Assembly: GCA_038728085.1 (NCBI GenBank) | Contig: JAVYUU010000006.1 | Location: 1 to 55,393, forward strand | Reading direction: 5' to 3' | DNA length: 55,393 bases | From: Candidatus Bathyarchaeia archaeon | GTDB taxonomy: Archaea; Thermoproteota; Bathyarchaeia; Bathyarchaeales; Bathycorpusculaceae | Part shown: positions 7,422 through 15,452 of the stretch, piece after piece | How the letters are laid out: every line of letters begins with the position of its first letter | How positions within the stretch are numbered: the stretch's first letter is position 1 | Notes under the pieces: model-generated | Told to the model about the DNA's origin: nothing | Databases searched by the model: none | What the model saw: the letters and a program-made list of their open reading frames with translations, nothing else | Made by a program: the position numbers and the translations under genes

Positions 7422-8865
7422 AGAATAGACGTGTTTCTCCCATGGTTTTAACATCCAAAGCCCTAACCTTGACGACCATTGGGAAGTCTCTGACGACTTT
7501 GCCAAGCACTAGGCAGTGGTGGGGCGGAAGGTCGCGGGCTATGGATTTGACTGTTTCTGCGTCCACGCGGGCGGCTCGCGAAACAACTTCCAAGTCGTGT
7601 TCGTTGGTGAAGTTGAATAGGAATATGTTGTCGGCTTGGCGGTAAATGTTCTCGCGGATTGTGTCAGGCTGGTTTGTTATGAAGGTTGTGAATATGCCGA
7701 AGTGGCGCATCCGCGTCACAATATCATCCCAATAGGTTTCCCGCAGATACAGGTGGGCTTCCTCGGCGAATAAGAAAACTGCCTTAAGCCTCCAGCTTGT
7801 TAAGAGCTCCACAAGCTTGCCTAAAACGTATTCGACGACTATTTGGCGGTCTATGGGCGAGGTGTTCCGCATGTTTATGATTATGGCGCCGCCCTCCTCC
7901 CTAGCCTTTAATAGGCACTCCTCCAGCAGGTTGGCTTCCGCCACGTTGTCCGTGAAGAATCCGGAATTCACCAGCGCATGATAGCGGCTGAATAGGGCGT
8001 CCCTAACGTTTTGGTTGCAGTTCCAGTTGCGAATTGCCTCGCCAAGCTCATGCAATGTTAGGCACCCCTTGTCCTTGAGAAACTGCCATATTCGGCGGAA
8101 CTCGCGGGCAGACGTGCCCGGTAAGTGCAGGGCGTGGATGAGAATGTTTAGAATGACGTTTAGGTGAAGCTGTTTCAAGGCGACTTTGAAGTTTTGGGCT
8201 GGCGTTAAAACGTGGATTTTGTTGTAGTAGGCGTTGCGTTTGCCATCCGACGTGAAGCCCAAGCCAGCGTATTCGCCGTTCAAGTCTAGGACAACGACCA
8301 CCGCCTTGTATTGGAGGAGGCTTGTTATCAAAAGCTTGGAGAGATGCGACTTACCAGTTTCCTTTTTGCCCGTAATAATGTTCAGCTTTCCATCCAACGA
8401 GGTGGCGTCTATTGTTAAAAGCGAATTTTCCTTGGTCACGCCTAAGGTTATGGGGAGGCTGCCATTAACCTTTGCCAGCTTAAGCAGCGTGGCTATGGGA
8501 AGCTTCTTAATCGAAGACTGGGAGCGCGAGGGCAGCCATGACGTGCTTGGGCTTAGATGTTCGCCTTCCACGGTGGCACGGATCTTGCATATCAAAAGCC
8601 TAGAGTCTTGGATGTAAGTTATGTGGGGTGCAATCTCCAGCGGGTCCACGTCTTCGCCTTGGATTATGCCTCCGCCATCCGGCAGGCTTCGCAGAAGCTC
8701 CTCCAGTATGCCGGGTATGTTTGCAAATTGCACGTCGATGACCTGGGCTATAAGCGCCTTTTGGGCTTCAGCATCCTCTATGAGCAGATAGTCGCCCTTC
8801 TCCACGCTTTCGTTTGGAAAACTTAGAATCTCTATTATGTTGCCCTCTTTCCTATACAGCCTCAT
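7348..8865 (-). CDS. herA: HerA-like DNA translocase ATPase
   Basis: This 505-residue protein matches the hexameric HerA helicase/translocase, which works with NurA in DNA end processing. An N-terminal HAS-barrel (about 1-90) begins MRLYRKEGNIIEIL. Walker A is GKKETGKSH (about 166-174), followed by VVVVLDLNGEY. Walker B is VFLFAEEAHLYL (about 375-387), and the C-terminal half has the ITNQPDTIRENIYRQADN sensor region. The frame runs upstream to 8925, but ATG 8865 places the start exactly at the HAS-barrel with only a 14-base overlap with nurA, so I chose it. No mre11 or rad50 is in the window. The 3' end overlaps the convergent Nudix gene by 74 bases. Confidence 0.87.
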   Translation of the reverse strand: MRLYRKEGNIIEILSFPNESVEKGDYLLIEDAEAQKALIAQVIDVQFANIPGILEELLRSLPDGGGIIQGEDVDPLEIAPHITYIQDSRLLICKIRATVEGEHLSPSTSWLPSRSQSSIKKLPIATLLKLAKVNGSLPITLGVTKENSLLTIDATSLDGKLNIITGKKETGKSHLSKLLITSLLQYKAVVVVLDLNGEYAGLGFTSDGKRNAYYNKIHVLTPAQNFKVALKQLHLNVILNILIHALHLPGTSAREFRRIWQFLKDKGCLTLHELGEAIRNWNCNQNVRDALFSRYHALVNSGFFTDNVAEANLLEECLLKAREEGGAIIINMRNTSPIDRQIVVEYVLGKLVELLTSWRLKAVFLFAEEAHLYLRETYWDDIVTRMRHFGIFTTFITNQPDTIRENIYRQADNIFLFNFTNEHDLEVVSRAARVDAETVKSIARDLPPHHCLVLGKVVRDFPMVVKVRALDVKTMGETRLFFSGVHTDGTSQTLSVAPYSVGENS

Positions 8866-9946
8866 GGTGGCTTTCTCCCTTCCCGAAGGGTCCAAATAAA
8901 AGCTTGTGCATGTCTGGGCGATCAATTATTTTTAGGCGGTAGCGGTGCTGGATGAAATGCTGCATGGCTATAACCTCGTTAGCCGTGAAAGTGCACAGGA
9001 TGTGCGCCAGTCGCAGTGTTTCCGGGTAGCCTTGCATTATCAAATCGTTTCCTAAGAGGCGTTCAACGGCTTCCACGCGTTCTTGGGCGGGCAGCTCGCG
9101 GTCTATGTCCAAGCGGAAGGCATAGTTACCCCGGGCTAGTTTTGCCACGTAAACCTCGCCCAAAAGCGTCAATGGCGGTTTTGGCTTGATGTTTGCCACT
9201 TCTATTAGGCATGGCGGCTTGTAGGCTGGAAAGGCTTCGGTTAAAAGGCAGCCGTTAAACCGCAGCGTCGTCACCTTCGTGAAGGCTAAAACCGTGTTGC
9301 CCATGTCTCTGGCAGCTGCCAAAATCTCTTTAAGCTGCTGGACTGGCGTGTCCGGAGTCCCAGCAGTCAAAGAACCATCGAAGAGGATTATGCCATCCCT
9401 CATGGTTTTAGCCAGCGATGCCTGCAGCCACCTCTCCAACAGGTTTGCCATTCGCACTGGAATTTGGATGAAGCCCGGCGCTCCCTGAGGGTTCTGCTCT
9501 GGAAAATATGCCCGTAGCAGTGTTTTGTAGACTTCTTGGAGGTTGTCTTCGGTTATGTGGAATATGAAGGGTCCAACACGCAGGTAAGCATAGTTTTTGC
9601 CCCTCTTCCATATAGTGGTTCCGCGGACAGCGATTATGATGCCCTTGCTTGTTTCGCCAAGTTTTATGCTGGATGTGTCCACGGCGGCTATGGTTGTTGG
9701 TTCAGGCTTCGGGCTTAAGGGTATGGGCTGCACTGGCGGGGCTGGAGGCTGGGCGATTAGGGTTTCTTGGCTGTTGAGGGCGGATTGTTGAATTGTTTGT
9801 TGATTTAATTGAATGGCTTGGTTTTGTACTTGTTTGAGCGAGTGGAGGCTTAGCTCTATGAATCGTTGGGGCAGTGTGGTGTCTATTGTGTTTTGTGGAA
9901 AATTATATTTTGGTGTTGCTGTTATAGTGTATTGTTCAATCACCAA
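8852..9946 (-). CDS. nurA: NurA-like 5'-3' nuclease with a glutamine/proline-rich N-terminal extension
   Basis: This 364-residue NurA-family nuclease probably resects DNA ends together with HerA, whose gene follows and overlaps. The catalytic pattern is recognisable: D90 in AAVDTSS, E171 in LLERW, D190 in ILFDGS, then Y307 and H315 in YPETLRLAH. The Tyr-x7-His spacing is the same as in the well-studied Pyrococcus enzyme. Residues 1-85 are an unusual extension rich in Gln, Pro and Thr with no visible domain, perhaps a flexible tether. The start is TTG 9946 or GTG 9943; a GGTGA site lies just upstream. It is divergent from a small winged-helix gene. Confidence 0.82.
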   Translation of the reverse strand: MVIEQYTITATPKYNFPQNTIDTTLPQRFIELSLHSLKQVQNQAIQLNQQTIQQSALNSQETLIAQPPAPPVQPIPLSPKPEPTTIAAVDTSSIKLGETSKGIIIAVRGTTIWKRGKNYAYLRVGPFIFHITEDNLQEVYKTLLRAYFPEQNPQGAPGFIQIPVRMANLLERWLQASLAKTMRDGIILFDGSLTAGTPDTPVQQLKEILAAARDMGNTVLAFTKVTTLRFNGCLLTEAFPAYKPPCLIEVANIKPKPPLTLLGEVYVAKLARGNYAFRLDIDRELPAQERVEAVERLLGNDLIMQGYPETLRLAHILCTFTANEVIAMQHFIQHRYRLKIIDRPDMHKLLFGPFGKGESHHEAV

Positions 9947-9979
9947 GATTCACCAACATGCACTTGTTTGGGCGGAAGG

Positions 9980-10034
9980 GATATATAAATGTTGTGCATG
10001 AACAAGATGCGCAATTCAATATTCAACAAGGTGA
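9980..10034 (+). promoter_or_regulatory. TATA box and ribosome binding site that set the start of the winged-helix gene
   Basis: ATATATAAAT at 9981-9990 is a strong TATA box, putting transcription start near 10010. AAGGTGA at 10028-10034 lies four bases before TTG 10039. These two signals argue against the in-frame ATG at 9958, which would lie upstream of the transcript. Confidence 0.6.
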
Positions 10035-10038
10035 AAAA

Positions 10039-10443
10039 TTGACACAAAACAGCACAAAACCACCCATCCGCCTAAAAATGCGCATAGGCGAAATAGAAAT
10101 CGAGATAGAATGCCAAGAAGACCAACTGCAATCCGCCGTAGACCGCATCCTATCCACAATAACAGAAAAACTAAAACAGTCACCAATTGCCACCACAGAA
10201 CGCCAACCACCACCGCCAAGAGCAGAAACCTGCAAAGGCATCATCCAAAAACTATGGGAAGAAGGATGGTTCGCAACCCCAAAAACCCTAAGCGAAGTTC
10301 ACAGCGAAATGGCAAAACGAGGATACCACTACGACAGAACCGCAGTAGCCCACGCCCTAATCGACCTAGTAAAAGACGGCATCCTAACCCGAGACGGAAA
10401 ACCACGCCGATACCAATACGCCCAAAAAAGACCACCACCATAG
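10039..10443 (+). CDS. Small beta-domain plus winged-helix protein (paralog family member 1)
   Basis: This 134-residue protein is not from a family I can name. The N-terminal part (about 8-45) is a short beta-hairpin and helix, RLKMRIGEIEIEIE then a helix ending ITEKL. A proline-rich linker follows, then a winged helix (about 65-130) with CKGIIQKLWEEGWF and TAVAHALIDLVKDGILTRDG. The same plan is seen in four other loci here (10530-11002, 14940, 15449, 15945). The gene is divergent from nurA with about 90 bases between starts, so it may regulate or accompany NurA/HerA. A DNA-binding role is inferred from the fold only. Confidence 0.72.
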   Translation: MTQNSTKPPIRLKMRIGEIEIEIECQEDQLQSAVDRILSTITEKLKQSPIATTERQPPPPRAETCKGIIQKLWEEGWFATPKTLSEVHSEMAKRGYHYDRTAVAHALIDLVKDGILTRDGKPRRYQYAQKRPPP

Positions 10444-10529
10444 GTAGAAGCAAGTGCATACGCACCGTAAAATTGAACATTCAGTGTAAAAGTTTTAAGA
10501 GTTGAAAAGATCTAATAACAATTGTTGGG

Positions 10530-11002
10530 ATGGTGAAGTTGGAAAAAGAGAGCCCTAGCGAGAAGTCGGAATTGCCAATAAAACTTATGATTCGAAGGAA
10601 AGGATTTAGAATCTTCACTGAAGGTACAATTTCAGCTATTTCTAAAGAGTTGGATGCTCTTGCTGATTTTACCGATAAGGTCACGGAAAAACTTGGAATC
10701 ATTGAGGAAATGCCACCAACTGAGCCAGAGCCATCTCCTGAAGAGGTAGCCAAAATCCCACGGCAGATATACCCGTAATTAGGCCTTCTAAAAGAACCAT
10801 TGAAAACATAGAAGCATTGTTTAAAACACCTTGGGGAAGAACTCCTCGTACCGTAGCTGAGGTTGTAAAAGCTCTTGAGGTTAATGCCGTCCCTGATCGC
10901 GTGTCCTCAGTAAATGTATACCTGAATAGACTTGTGCAAAGAGGTGTGCTTCGTCGTATAGAGAAAGAAGGTAAATGGGCTTATTTTAAACTCCCTGAGT
11001 GA
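10530..11002 (+). pseudogene. Beta-domain plus winged-helix gene split by a -1 frameshift (family member 2)
   Basis: Two abutting frames together make one protein like its neighbour at 10039. The first (10530-10778) has the beta/helix domain IKLMIRRKGFRIF ending VTEKL plus a proline-rich linker. The second (open from 10742, with an internal ATG at 10817) carries the winged helix: RTIENIEALFKTPWGRTPRTV then VYLNRLVQRGVLRRI. Both frames are open between 10742 and 10778, so a single-base change or a ribosomal shift there would join them. It could be a recent mutation, a sequencing error in the assembly, two separate proteins, or programmed frameshifting. The base composition is more A+T-rich than the surrounding genes. 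Confidence 0.6.
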
Positions 11003-11009
11003 GACGATT

Positions 11010-11849
11010 TTGTCCGGACACCTCCCTCCTAAAAAAGGCAAGGCTATGGAAGATGCATTCATTAATCTTCTTTATAGGCTGGGTTATACAGTCTTTGACG
11101 AGCGTAATAGCACATTTGGGTTAGATGTTATTGCCGAGTTTTATGGTAAACCGATTCACCCAATGCTTCCCTATCAGTGTAACCTTTTACAACCATTCTT
11201 TGCTCCCAGAGGCATGACTGCTTTTAGCCTTAAAACTGGAAGTTTTACGAAAAAAGACGTTGATGAGCTTATTGAAAAATTTCAGAAGGCCAAAAAATCA
11301 GAAAAGAGTTATCTTAAAAGACTTGAGGGCATGGTAATCGCGACCAATTACACCAGAGCGGAGAAAGATATTGATAATCTTCTTTACAGGAATGTTTATT
11401 GCTGGGATGGGAGAAGATTACTTTTTTACTCAGCAAAGGCTAAGACAATTCAAGAACTTGGATCAAGAGGACCGCTACAAGAGATTGCCATAGATGTCTT
11501 AAAGAATAGCTCGTACATTGTAGAAAAAGAAACTCTAAAAAATGCAATTTTAGCAAATGTTGTTATCTTTATTGATAATCACGACCGACAATCAATTTTA
11601 GGTTATGAGGATGTTGAGAAGATGCTTCAATACATTTACAATAAATCCCTAAGAAGCATTGTCGACTCTACGCAGATGGATGTCCAAGTCCTTGTTAAGT
11701 TTCACGTTTTAGGCATTGTTGATGAAATTCTTGTAAAGAATGCCTATCGAAAATATGCCAGAGATGCCTATCATCCACAAGTTTTCTTCTCTGCTGAACC
11801 TATGATTTTTCGATATAGTGCGGCTCCATGGGCTATTTTATTCACGTAA
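11010..11849 (+). CDS. Restriction-endonuclease-like fold protein, unknown function
   Basis: This 279-residue protein looks like a PD-(D/E)xK superfamily member. It has a helix with E14 (AMEDAFINLLYRLGYTVF), the acidic strand FGLDVIAEF (D39), and a strand TAFSLKTG in which S73-L74-K75 sits where E-x-K is normally found. The loss of the second acidic residue may mean low activity or a migrated active-site residue. The C-terminal 150 residues are unfamiliar. It starts with TTG 11010, only seven bases after the split winged-helix gene, so the two probably form one unit. Low GC and the nearby toxin-antitoxin pair suggest an acquired or defence-type island. Confidence 0.6.
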   Translation: MSGHLPPKKGKAMEDAFINLLYRLGYTVFDERNSTFGLDVIAEFYGKPIHPMLPYQCNLLQPFFAPRGMTAFSLKTGSFTKKDVDELIEKFQKAKKSEKSYLKRLEGMVIATNYTRAEKDIDNLLYRNVYCWDGRRLLFYSAKAKTIQELGSRGPLQEIAIDVLKNSSYIVEKETLKNAILANVVIFIDNHDRQSILGYEDVEKMLQYIYNKSLRSIVDSTQMDVQVLVKFHVLGIVDEILVKNAYRKYARDAYHPQVFFSAEPMIFRYSAAPWAILFT

Positions 11850-11952
11850 ATGTTGCTCTCGCTCTATGAATTAGGTTGTGACTTTCTTTTTGCTTCCTAT
11901 AATTATTTGATTTTATGCCTCATGCGACATTTACTTGGCCAGTTATGATGGC

Positions 11953-11985
11953 TTGCGCACAATAGATATAAGTGTATGTGCGCAA
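11953..11985 (+). promoter_or_regulatory. Inverted repeat flanking the TATA box of the toxin-antitoxin operon
   Basis: TTGCGCAC at 11953-11960 and GTGCGCAA at 11978-11985 are perfect eight-base inverted repeats 17 bases apart. The TATA-like GATATAAG (about 11965-11972) lies between them. Binding of a dimer to both arms would cover the TATA box. This matches negative autoregulation of toxin-antitoxin operons; the binder is presumed to be the antitoxin-toxin complex. Confidence 0.6.
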
Positions 11986-12010
11986 TTATTGTTCTAGAGG
12001 CTTTAAGACT

Positions 12011-12211
12011 ATGAGCCTTGAGGTGTTAGAGGAAATCAGGAAAGAGCTGCGGGAGCTTAGGCTTCTCTACAAGGAACTCGCGGAAAAGCTTATACCAGTT
12101 GAAAAGCCAACACCGGAAGAGCAGAAAGCCATAGAAGAAAAAGACGAGATAGATGGCGAAGACGAATTGATGAAAGTGTTGGACAAAGCAGATGTTCGCC
12201 GTAAAGATTAA
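12011..12211 (+). CDS. Putative antitoxin of a RelBE-type pair
   Basis: This is a 66-residue, strongly acidic protein. A long helix (about 3-30, LEVLEEIRKELRELRLLYKELAEKL) is followed by an acidic linker and a short C-terminal helix, as in small archaeal antitoxins that wrap around RelE/ParE toxins. The frame opens at 11972, but ATG 12011, with a GAGG site at 11997-12000, starts exactly at the helix. The 3' end overlaps the toxin gene by 20 bases, which couples their translation. The identification rests on size, charge and the partner gene. The protein family itself is not one I can name with confidence. Confidence 0.7.
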   Translation: MSLEVLEEIRKELRELRLLYKELAEKLIPVEKPTPEEQKAIEEKDEIDGEDELMKVLDKADVRRKD

Positions 12212-12455
12212 AAGAAAAGCTCTAAGAAAACTCGAAAAGCTAAGCGCAAAGCAAAGACAAGATATAAAAACAATAATCATGATCTTGAAAAGTGATCCGA
12301 TACCATTCAAGAAAGTCGACGTCTGCAAACTTCAAGGTTATGACAACACCTACCGAATTAGAGCAGGCAATCTGCGCATCGTTTACCAAATTTTATGGGA
12401 TGAGAAAACGATTTTAATCCATTACATTGGACCGAGAGAAAAAGCCTACACCTGA
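12192..12455 (+). CDS. RelE/ParE-superfamily toxin
   Basis: This 87-residue basic protein has the RelE/ParE fold signature: KIKRKALRKLEKLSAKQRQDIKTII helices, KLQGYDNTYRIRAGNLRIVYQI beta strands with the typical YRIRxGxxRIVY run, and a final strand ending IHYIGPREKAY. RelE members cut mRNA in the ribosome, whereas ParE members poison gyrase. The YRIR...RIVY pattern and C-terminal Tyr favour RelE, but this is not decisive. Translation is coupled to the upstream antitoxin. The gene lies at the right edge of the A+T-rich patch. Confidence 0.88.
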   Translation: MFAVKIKRKALRKLEKLSAKQRQDIKTIIMILKSDPIPFKKVDVCKLQGYDNTYRIRAGNLRIVYQILWDEKTILIHYIGPREKAYT

Positions 12456-12516
12456 AATATTAAAAGGCTTAAATTTTGTTTTGGCTTATTTTTGTGTTCT
12501 ATAGTGTTTGGGTAGG

Positions 12517-14310
12517 ATGGTTATGGTTGAGAGTGAGTCTGTTGTTTGGGATTTGTCTGAAATCTTTCCAAGCGTGGTGGACGTTTCTGTGCAGAGGGCT
12601 ATGGATGAAGTTTCGGCTTTGGCTGAGGCTTTCGCCACGAAGTATCGTGGGAAAATTGGCGGTTTGACGGCTGAGGGGTTGGCAAAGTGTCTCCAAGAGT
12701 ATGAGGCTTATTTGGCTAGGCTTCGTGATGTAACCCTTTTTGCCGAGCTTTCTTTTGCGGCTAACATGACTCTACCCGAAACCCAAGCGCTTCATGACAG
12801 GGCGATGAAGCTTGAGGCTAAGCTTGGCAAATTGTTGGCTTTCTTCGAGTTGGAAGTGGGCAGACTTGTCTATGAAAAGCCTGAACTAATTGCGGATCCA
12901 GCCCTAGCCAATTATAGGCATTATCTTGAAAAGCTTAGGCGGCGGGTTCCCCATCAGCTTTCCGAAACCGAAGAGAAGCTCATTATTGACAAGGACCAGT
13001 TTGGCGTCTGCGCTTGGGAAGAGTTTCAAGCCAAGTGGCTTAACACGCGAACGTTTGAAATAACAGTTGAAGGCGAAAAGAAGCTTTTGCCTTTCGGCGC
13101 TGCTTACGGCTTGTTTTCTCATCCGGACAGGGCGACCCGCGAATCCGCCTACAAGGCGGTTTTCAGCCTTGTTGGCAGGGACGGCGAAGTTTTCGCCTCG
13201 GCTTTCCGCAACATCTGCAATGACTGGCTGAGTGTCTGCGAGTGGCGCAGATATAGCTCGCCCATGGAAGCCAGCCTAATTGAAAACGACACGGACCAGC
13301 AAACCATAGACAATTTGCTCAAGGCAGTGGAGGAAAATGTGGACGTTTACAGACGCTATTTGATGCTTAAAGCCAAACTCATGCGGCTGCCCAAACTGGG
13401 ATGCCACGATATAATTGCGCCTCTGCCAGACGCCCCAGACATGAAGTTCACATTCCAACAAGCCCGAGACCTAATTACAAGAGCTTATGAAAGCTTCGAC
13501 GAAGAATTCGCCTATCCAGTGAAAGATATGTTCCAGCGAAGGCACATAGACGCCACGCCAAGATACGGTAAACAGCACGGAGCCTTCTGCGCCGGATGGT
13601 ATAATGGCAAGACAGCCTACATCCTCCAAAGCTTCAACGGGCGCCTAAATGACTTATACACGTTGGCGCATGAGCTTGGACATGCAGTCCACGATTATTA
13701 CTGCTATAGAAGCCAAACCATATTGAACACGCGGGTTCCGATGGTTGTGGCAGAAACCGCCTCCATATTCGGCGAACTACTGCTGACGGACTTGCTTTTG
13801 AAAGAGGCGAAAACGGATATGGGGCGAAAAGTCGTGCTCTGCCGAGTCTTGGACGGCGCTGGACGCGTGATCTTCAGCGTAACAGCTCGTGCATGGTTCG
13901 AGCAGTCAGCCTACGACGCTATCAAACGGGGCGAATATTTAAGTCATGAGGCGATTTGCCGCCTTTGGGTGGCTGCCCGAGACAAGGTTTACGGCGACAC
14001 GGTGGAATGGTTTGACGAGATGCTCTCAGAATGGAGTATTACGCCGCACTATTACATGGCTAATTTCCGCTTCTACAATTACCCATACGTGTACGCGCAG
14101 CTCTTCGTTTACGCATTATACCAGAAATACATGGCTGAGGGAAAAGCCTTCGTTCCCAAAATGAAGCAGATGCTGGCCGCCGGCGGAAGCCTGTCCCCAC
14201 ACGAAATAGCCAAAATAGCGGGGTACGACACAACCAAGAAAGAGTTCTGGCAAATAGGCATAAGGCAATACGAGCACTTCCTAAAGCTGCTGGAAGAAAT
14301 CGCCAAATAA
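12517..14310 (+). CDS. pepF: M3-family oligoendopeptidase F
   Basis: This is a cytoplasmic zinc metallopeptidase of about 597 residues that degrades short peptides. The zinc motif HELGH is near residue 385, in LYTLAHELGHAVHDYY. The third ligand glutamate is in VVAETASIFGE about 25 residues later. The N-terminal helical half (WDLSEIFPS...) and C-terminal YPYVYAQLFVYALYQKY are characteristic of PepF. The length is normal. The frame opens at TTG 12508, with ATG candidates at 12517 and 12523; an AGGA at 12514-12517 slightly favours 12523. It follows the toxin gene by about 60 bases and is probably separately transcribed. Confidence 0.93.
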   Translation: MVMVESESVVWDLSEIFPSVVDVSVQRAMDEVSALAEAFATKYRGKIGGLTAEGLAKCLQEYEAYLARLRDVTLFAELSFAANMTLPETQALHDRAMKLEAKLGKLLAFFELEVGRLVYEKPELIADPALANYRHYLEKLRRRVPHQLSETEEKLIIDKDQFGVCAWEEFQAKWLNTRTFEITVEGEKKLLPFGAAYGLFSHPDRATRESAYKAVFSLVGRDGEVFASAFRNICNDWLSVCEWRRYSSPMEASLIENDTDQQTIDNLLKAVEENVDVYRRYLMLKAKLMRLPKLGCHDIIAPLPDAPDMKFTFQQARDLITRAYESFDEEFAYPVKDMFQRRHIDATPRYGKQHGAFCAGWYNGKTAYILQSFNGRLNDLYTLAHELGHAVHDYYCYRSQTILNTRVPMVVAETASIFGELLLTDLLLKEAKTDMGRKVVLCRVLDGAGRVIFSVTARAWFEQSAYDAIKRGEYLSHEAICRLWVAARDKVYGDTVEWFDEMLSEWSITPHYYMANFRFYNYPYVYAQLFVYALYQKYMAEGKAFVPKMKQMLAAGGSLSPHEIAKIAGYDTTKKEFWQIGIRQYEHFLKLLEEIAK

Positions 14311-14330
14311 CCTAGAGGCGACCACAAGGC

Positions 14331-14945
14331 ATGGCAAGGCCAATCTTTGTCATTGAGCATCTGGAGCCAGAGCTTGGCAAGTGGCTCCTCTTCGAGTATG
14401 AGCATGCAGCCGAAATTGCGGGCAAAAACCGCCTAATGTTCACAAACGTCAAGAAAGCGGATGAGCGACAGATTCTCTCAAAACTCGGCATGGTTGAAGA
14501 GAAAAGCGCTGCAGAAATCTTCAGCCACGAAAAAGTCATCATCCTAGACCCGAAAGCCGAGCTCCCGTTAAAGCCAGAAGACTTCGCCAATAAAGAAGCC
14601 GTTGTGGTTGGTGGGATTTTAGGCGACCATCCACCACGGGGCAGAACAAGAAAGCTTTTGACAAGACGTTTTCCAAAGGCAGTTGTGCGAAACATCGGCA
14701 AGGGGCAGTTCTCCATTGACGGGGCTGTTTATGTGGCGAAGCTCGTCGGCGAAGGAACACCGTTGGAGGCTATACCAGTCAAGAAGGGCTTAACGTTGAA
14801 GATTAACAAGCACGGGGAAATCTACTTACCGTATGCCTATCCGCTGCGGGATGGAAAGCCCGTCATAAGCCAGAAGCTGGTGGCGTACCTCTGCTCAGAT
14901 GAAATAGTTGAGGATGAGGAGAAGCTGCTTAAAGGCGAGTTATAA
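14331..14945 (+). CDS. SPOUT-fold methyltransferase, Sfm1/DUF431 type
   Basis: This 204-residue protein matches the archaeal/eukaryal SPOUT family typified by yeast Sfm1. The trefoil-knot SAM-binding segment VVVGGILGDHPPRGRTRKL (about 88-106) is distinctive, with a second element KKGLTLKINKHGEIYLPYAYPL. The yeast homologue methylates an arginine of ribosomal protein uS3; archaeal members were annotated as RNA methyltransferases, so the substrate is open. The ATG at 14331 follows pepF by 20 bases. Its 3' end overlaps the convergent winged-helix gene by about six bases. Confidence 0.85.
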   Translation: MARPIFVIEHLEPELGKWLLFEYEHAAEIAGKNRLMFTNVKKADERQILSKLGMVEEKSAAEIFSHEKVIILDPKAELPLKPEDFANKEAVVVGGILGDHPPRGRTRKLLTRRFPKAVVRNIGKGQFSIDGAVYVAKLVGEGTPLEAIPVKKGLTLKINKHGEIYLPYAYPLRDGKPVISQKLVAYLCSDEIVEDEEKLLKGEL

Positions 14946-15452
14946 GCCTAATTTCGCCTTTATCCTTGGGAGCCATTCCCTTTGCATTTGGACGAGGCCG
15001 AAGCTTGTTATGCGGTATCCGCCCTCACTTGTTTTTTCGGCAATCTCCGCCTTCACCAGTTCGCCGAGGCGGGTGCTTGTGATTTTCGGATTTTTGCCCA
15101 GCTTCGCCTGAAGTTCATCCCGCGAAAGCACGTCTGTTTTTAGTATGCCAAGCCTAAACCCAAGGTGGGCAGCCAGAAGATGCAGCGCCAAAGTCTCATT
15201 GTCCGTTAGCTTCTCCTTTGAAACAAGCAGATGGGGCGCGTTGTCTGCAAATCCAATCAAGCCCTTACAGTCCTCGGCAAGCTTCTGCAAGTCAACATTC
15301 AAAACTAGGGCTTTAGCCATCTGGAAGGTTGGGGCGTGCTCGGCGAAAAACCGGTTTAGGGCATGCCAAACCTCTTCAAGGCTGCCGAAAAAGGTATACT
15401 CAACATCGCCATACTTCACGTGAACCGTTAGGGGCGGCTGCTGGCTTGTCAT
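14940..15452 (-). CDS. Small beta-domain plus winged-helix protein (family member 3)
   Basis: This is a 170-residue protein of unknown function and the last gene of a three-gene operon. Residues 7-45 repeat the family beta/helix module (LTVHVKYGDVEYTF then a helix). A middle segment, KGLIGFADNAPHLLVSKEKLTDNETLALHLLA, is clearly shared with the next gene upstream (KGIIEFTTEGPVLIAPREKLTHYEAIGLILYA). The C-terminal part has a winged-helix look (SRDELQAKLGKNPKITSTRLGELVKAEIAE, then GGYRITSFG). It overlaps the upstream gene by four bases (ATGA, 15449-15452). DNA or RNA binding is inferred from the fold. Confidence 0.75.
   Translation of the reverse strand: MTSQQPPLTVHVKYGDVEYTFFGSLEEVWHALNRFFAEHAPTFQMAKALVLNVDLQKLAEDCKGLIGFADNAPHLLVSKEKLTDNETLALHLLAAHLGFRLGILKTDVLSRDELQAKLGKNPKITSTRLGELVKAEIAEKTSEGGYRITSFGLVQMQREWLPRIKAKLGL

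Noticed and set aside
9958-10038. Longer N-terminus of the winged-helix gene from ATG 9958
   Set aside because: That ATG lies before the TATA box at 9981-9990, so it would not be on the transcript. TTG 10039 has an AAGGTGA site.
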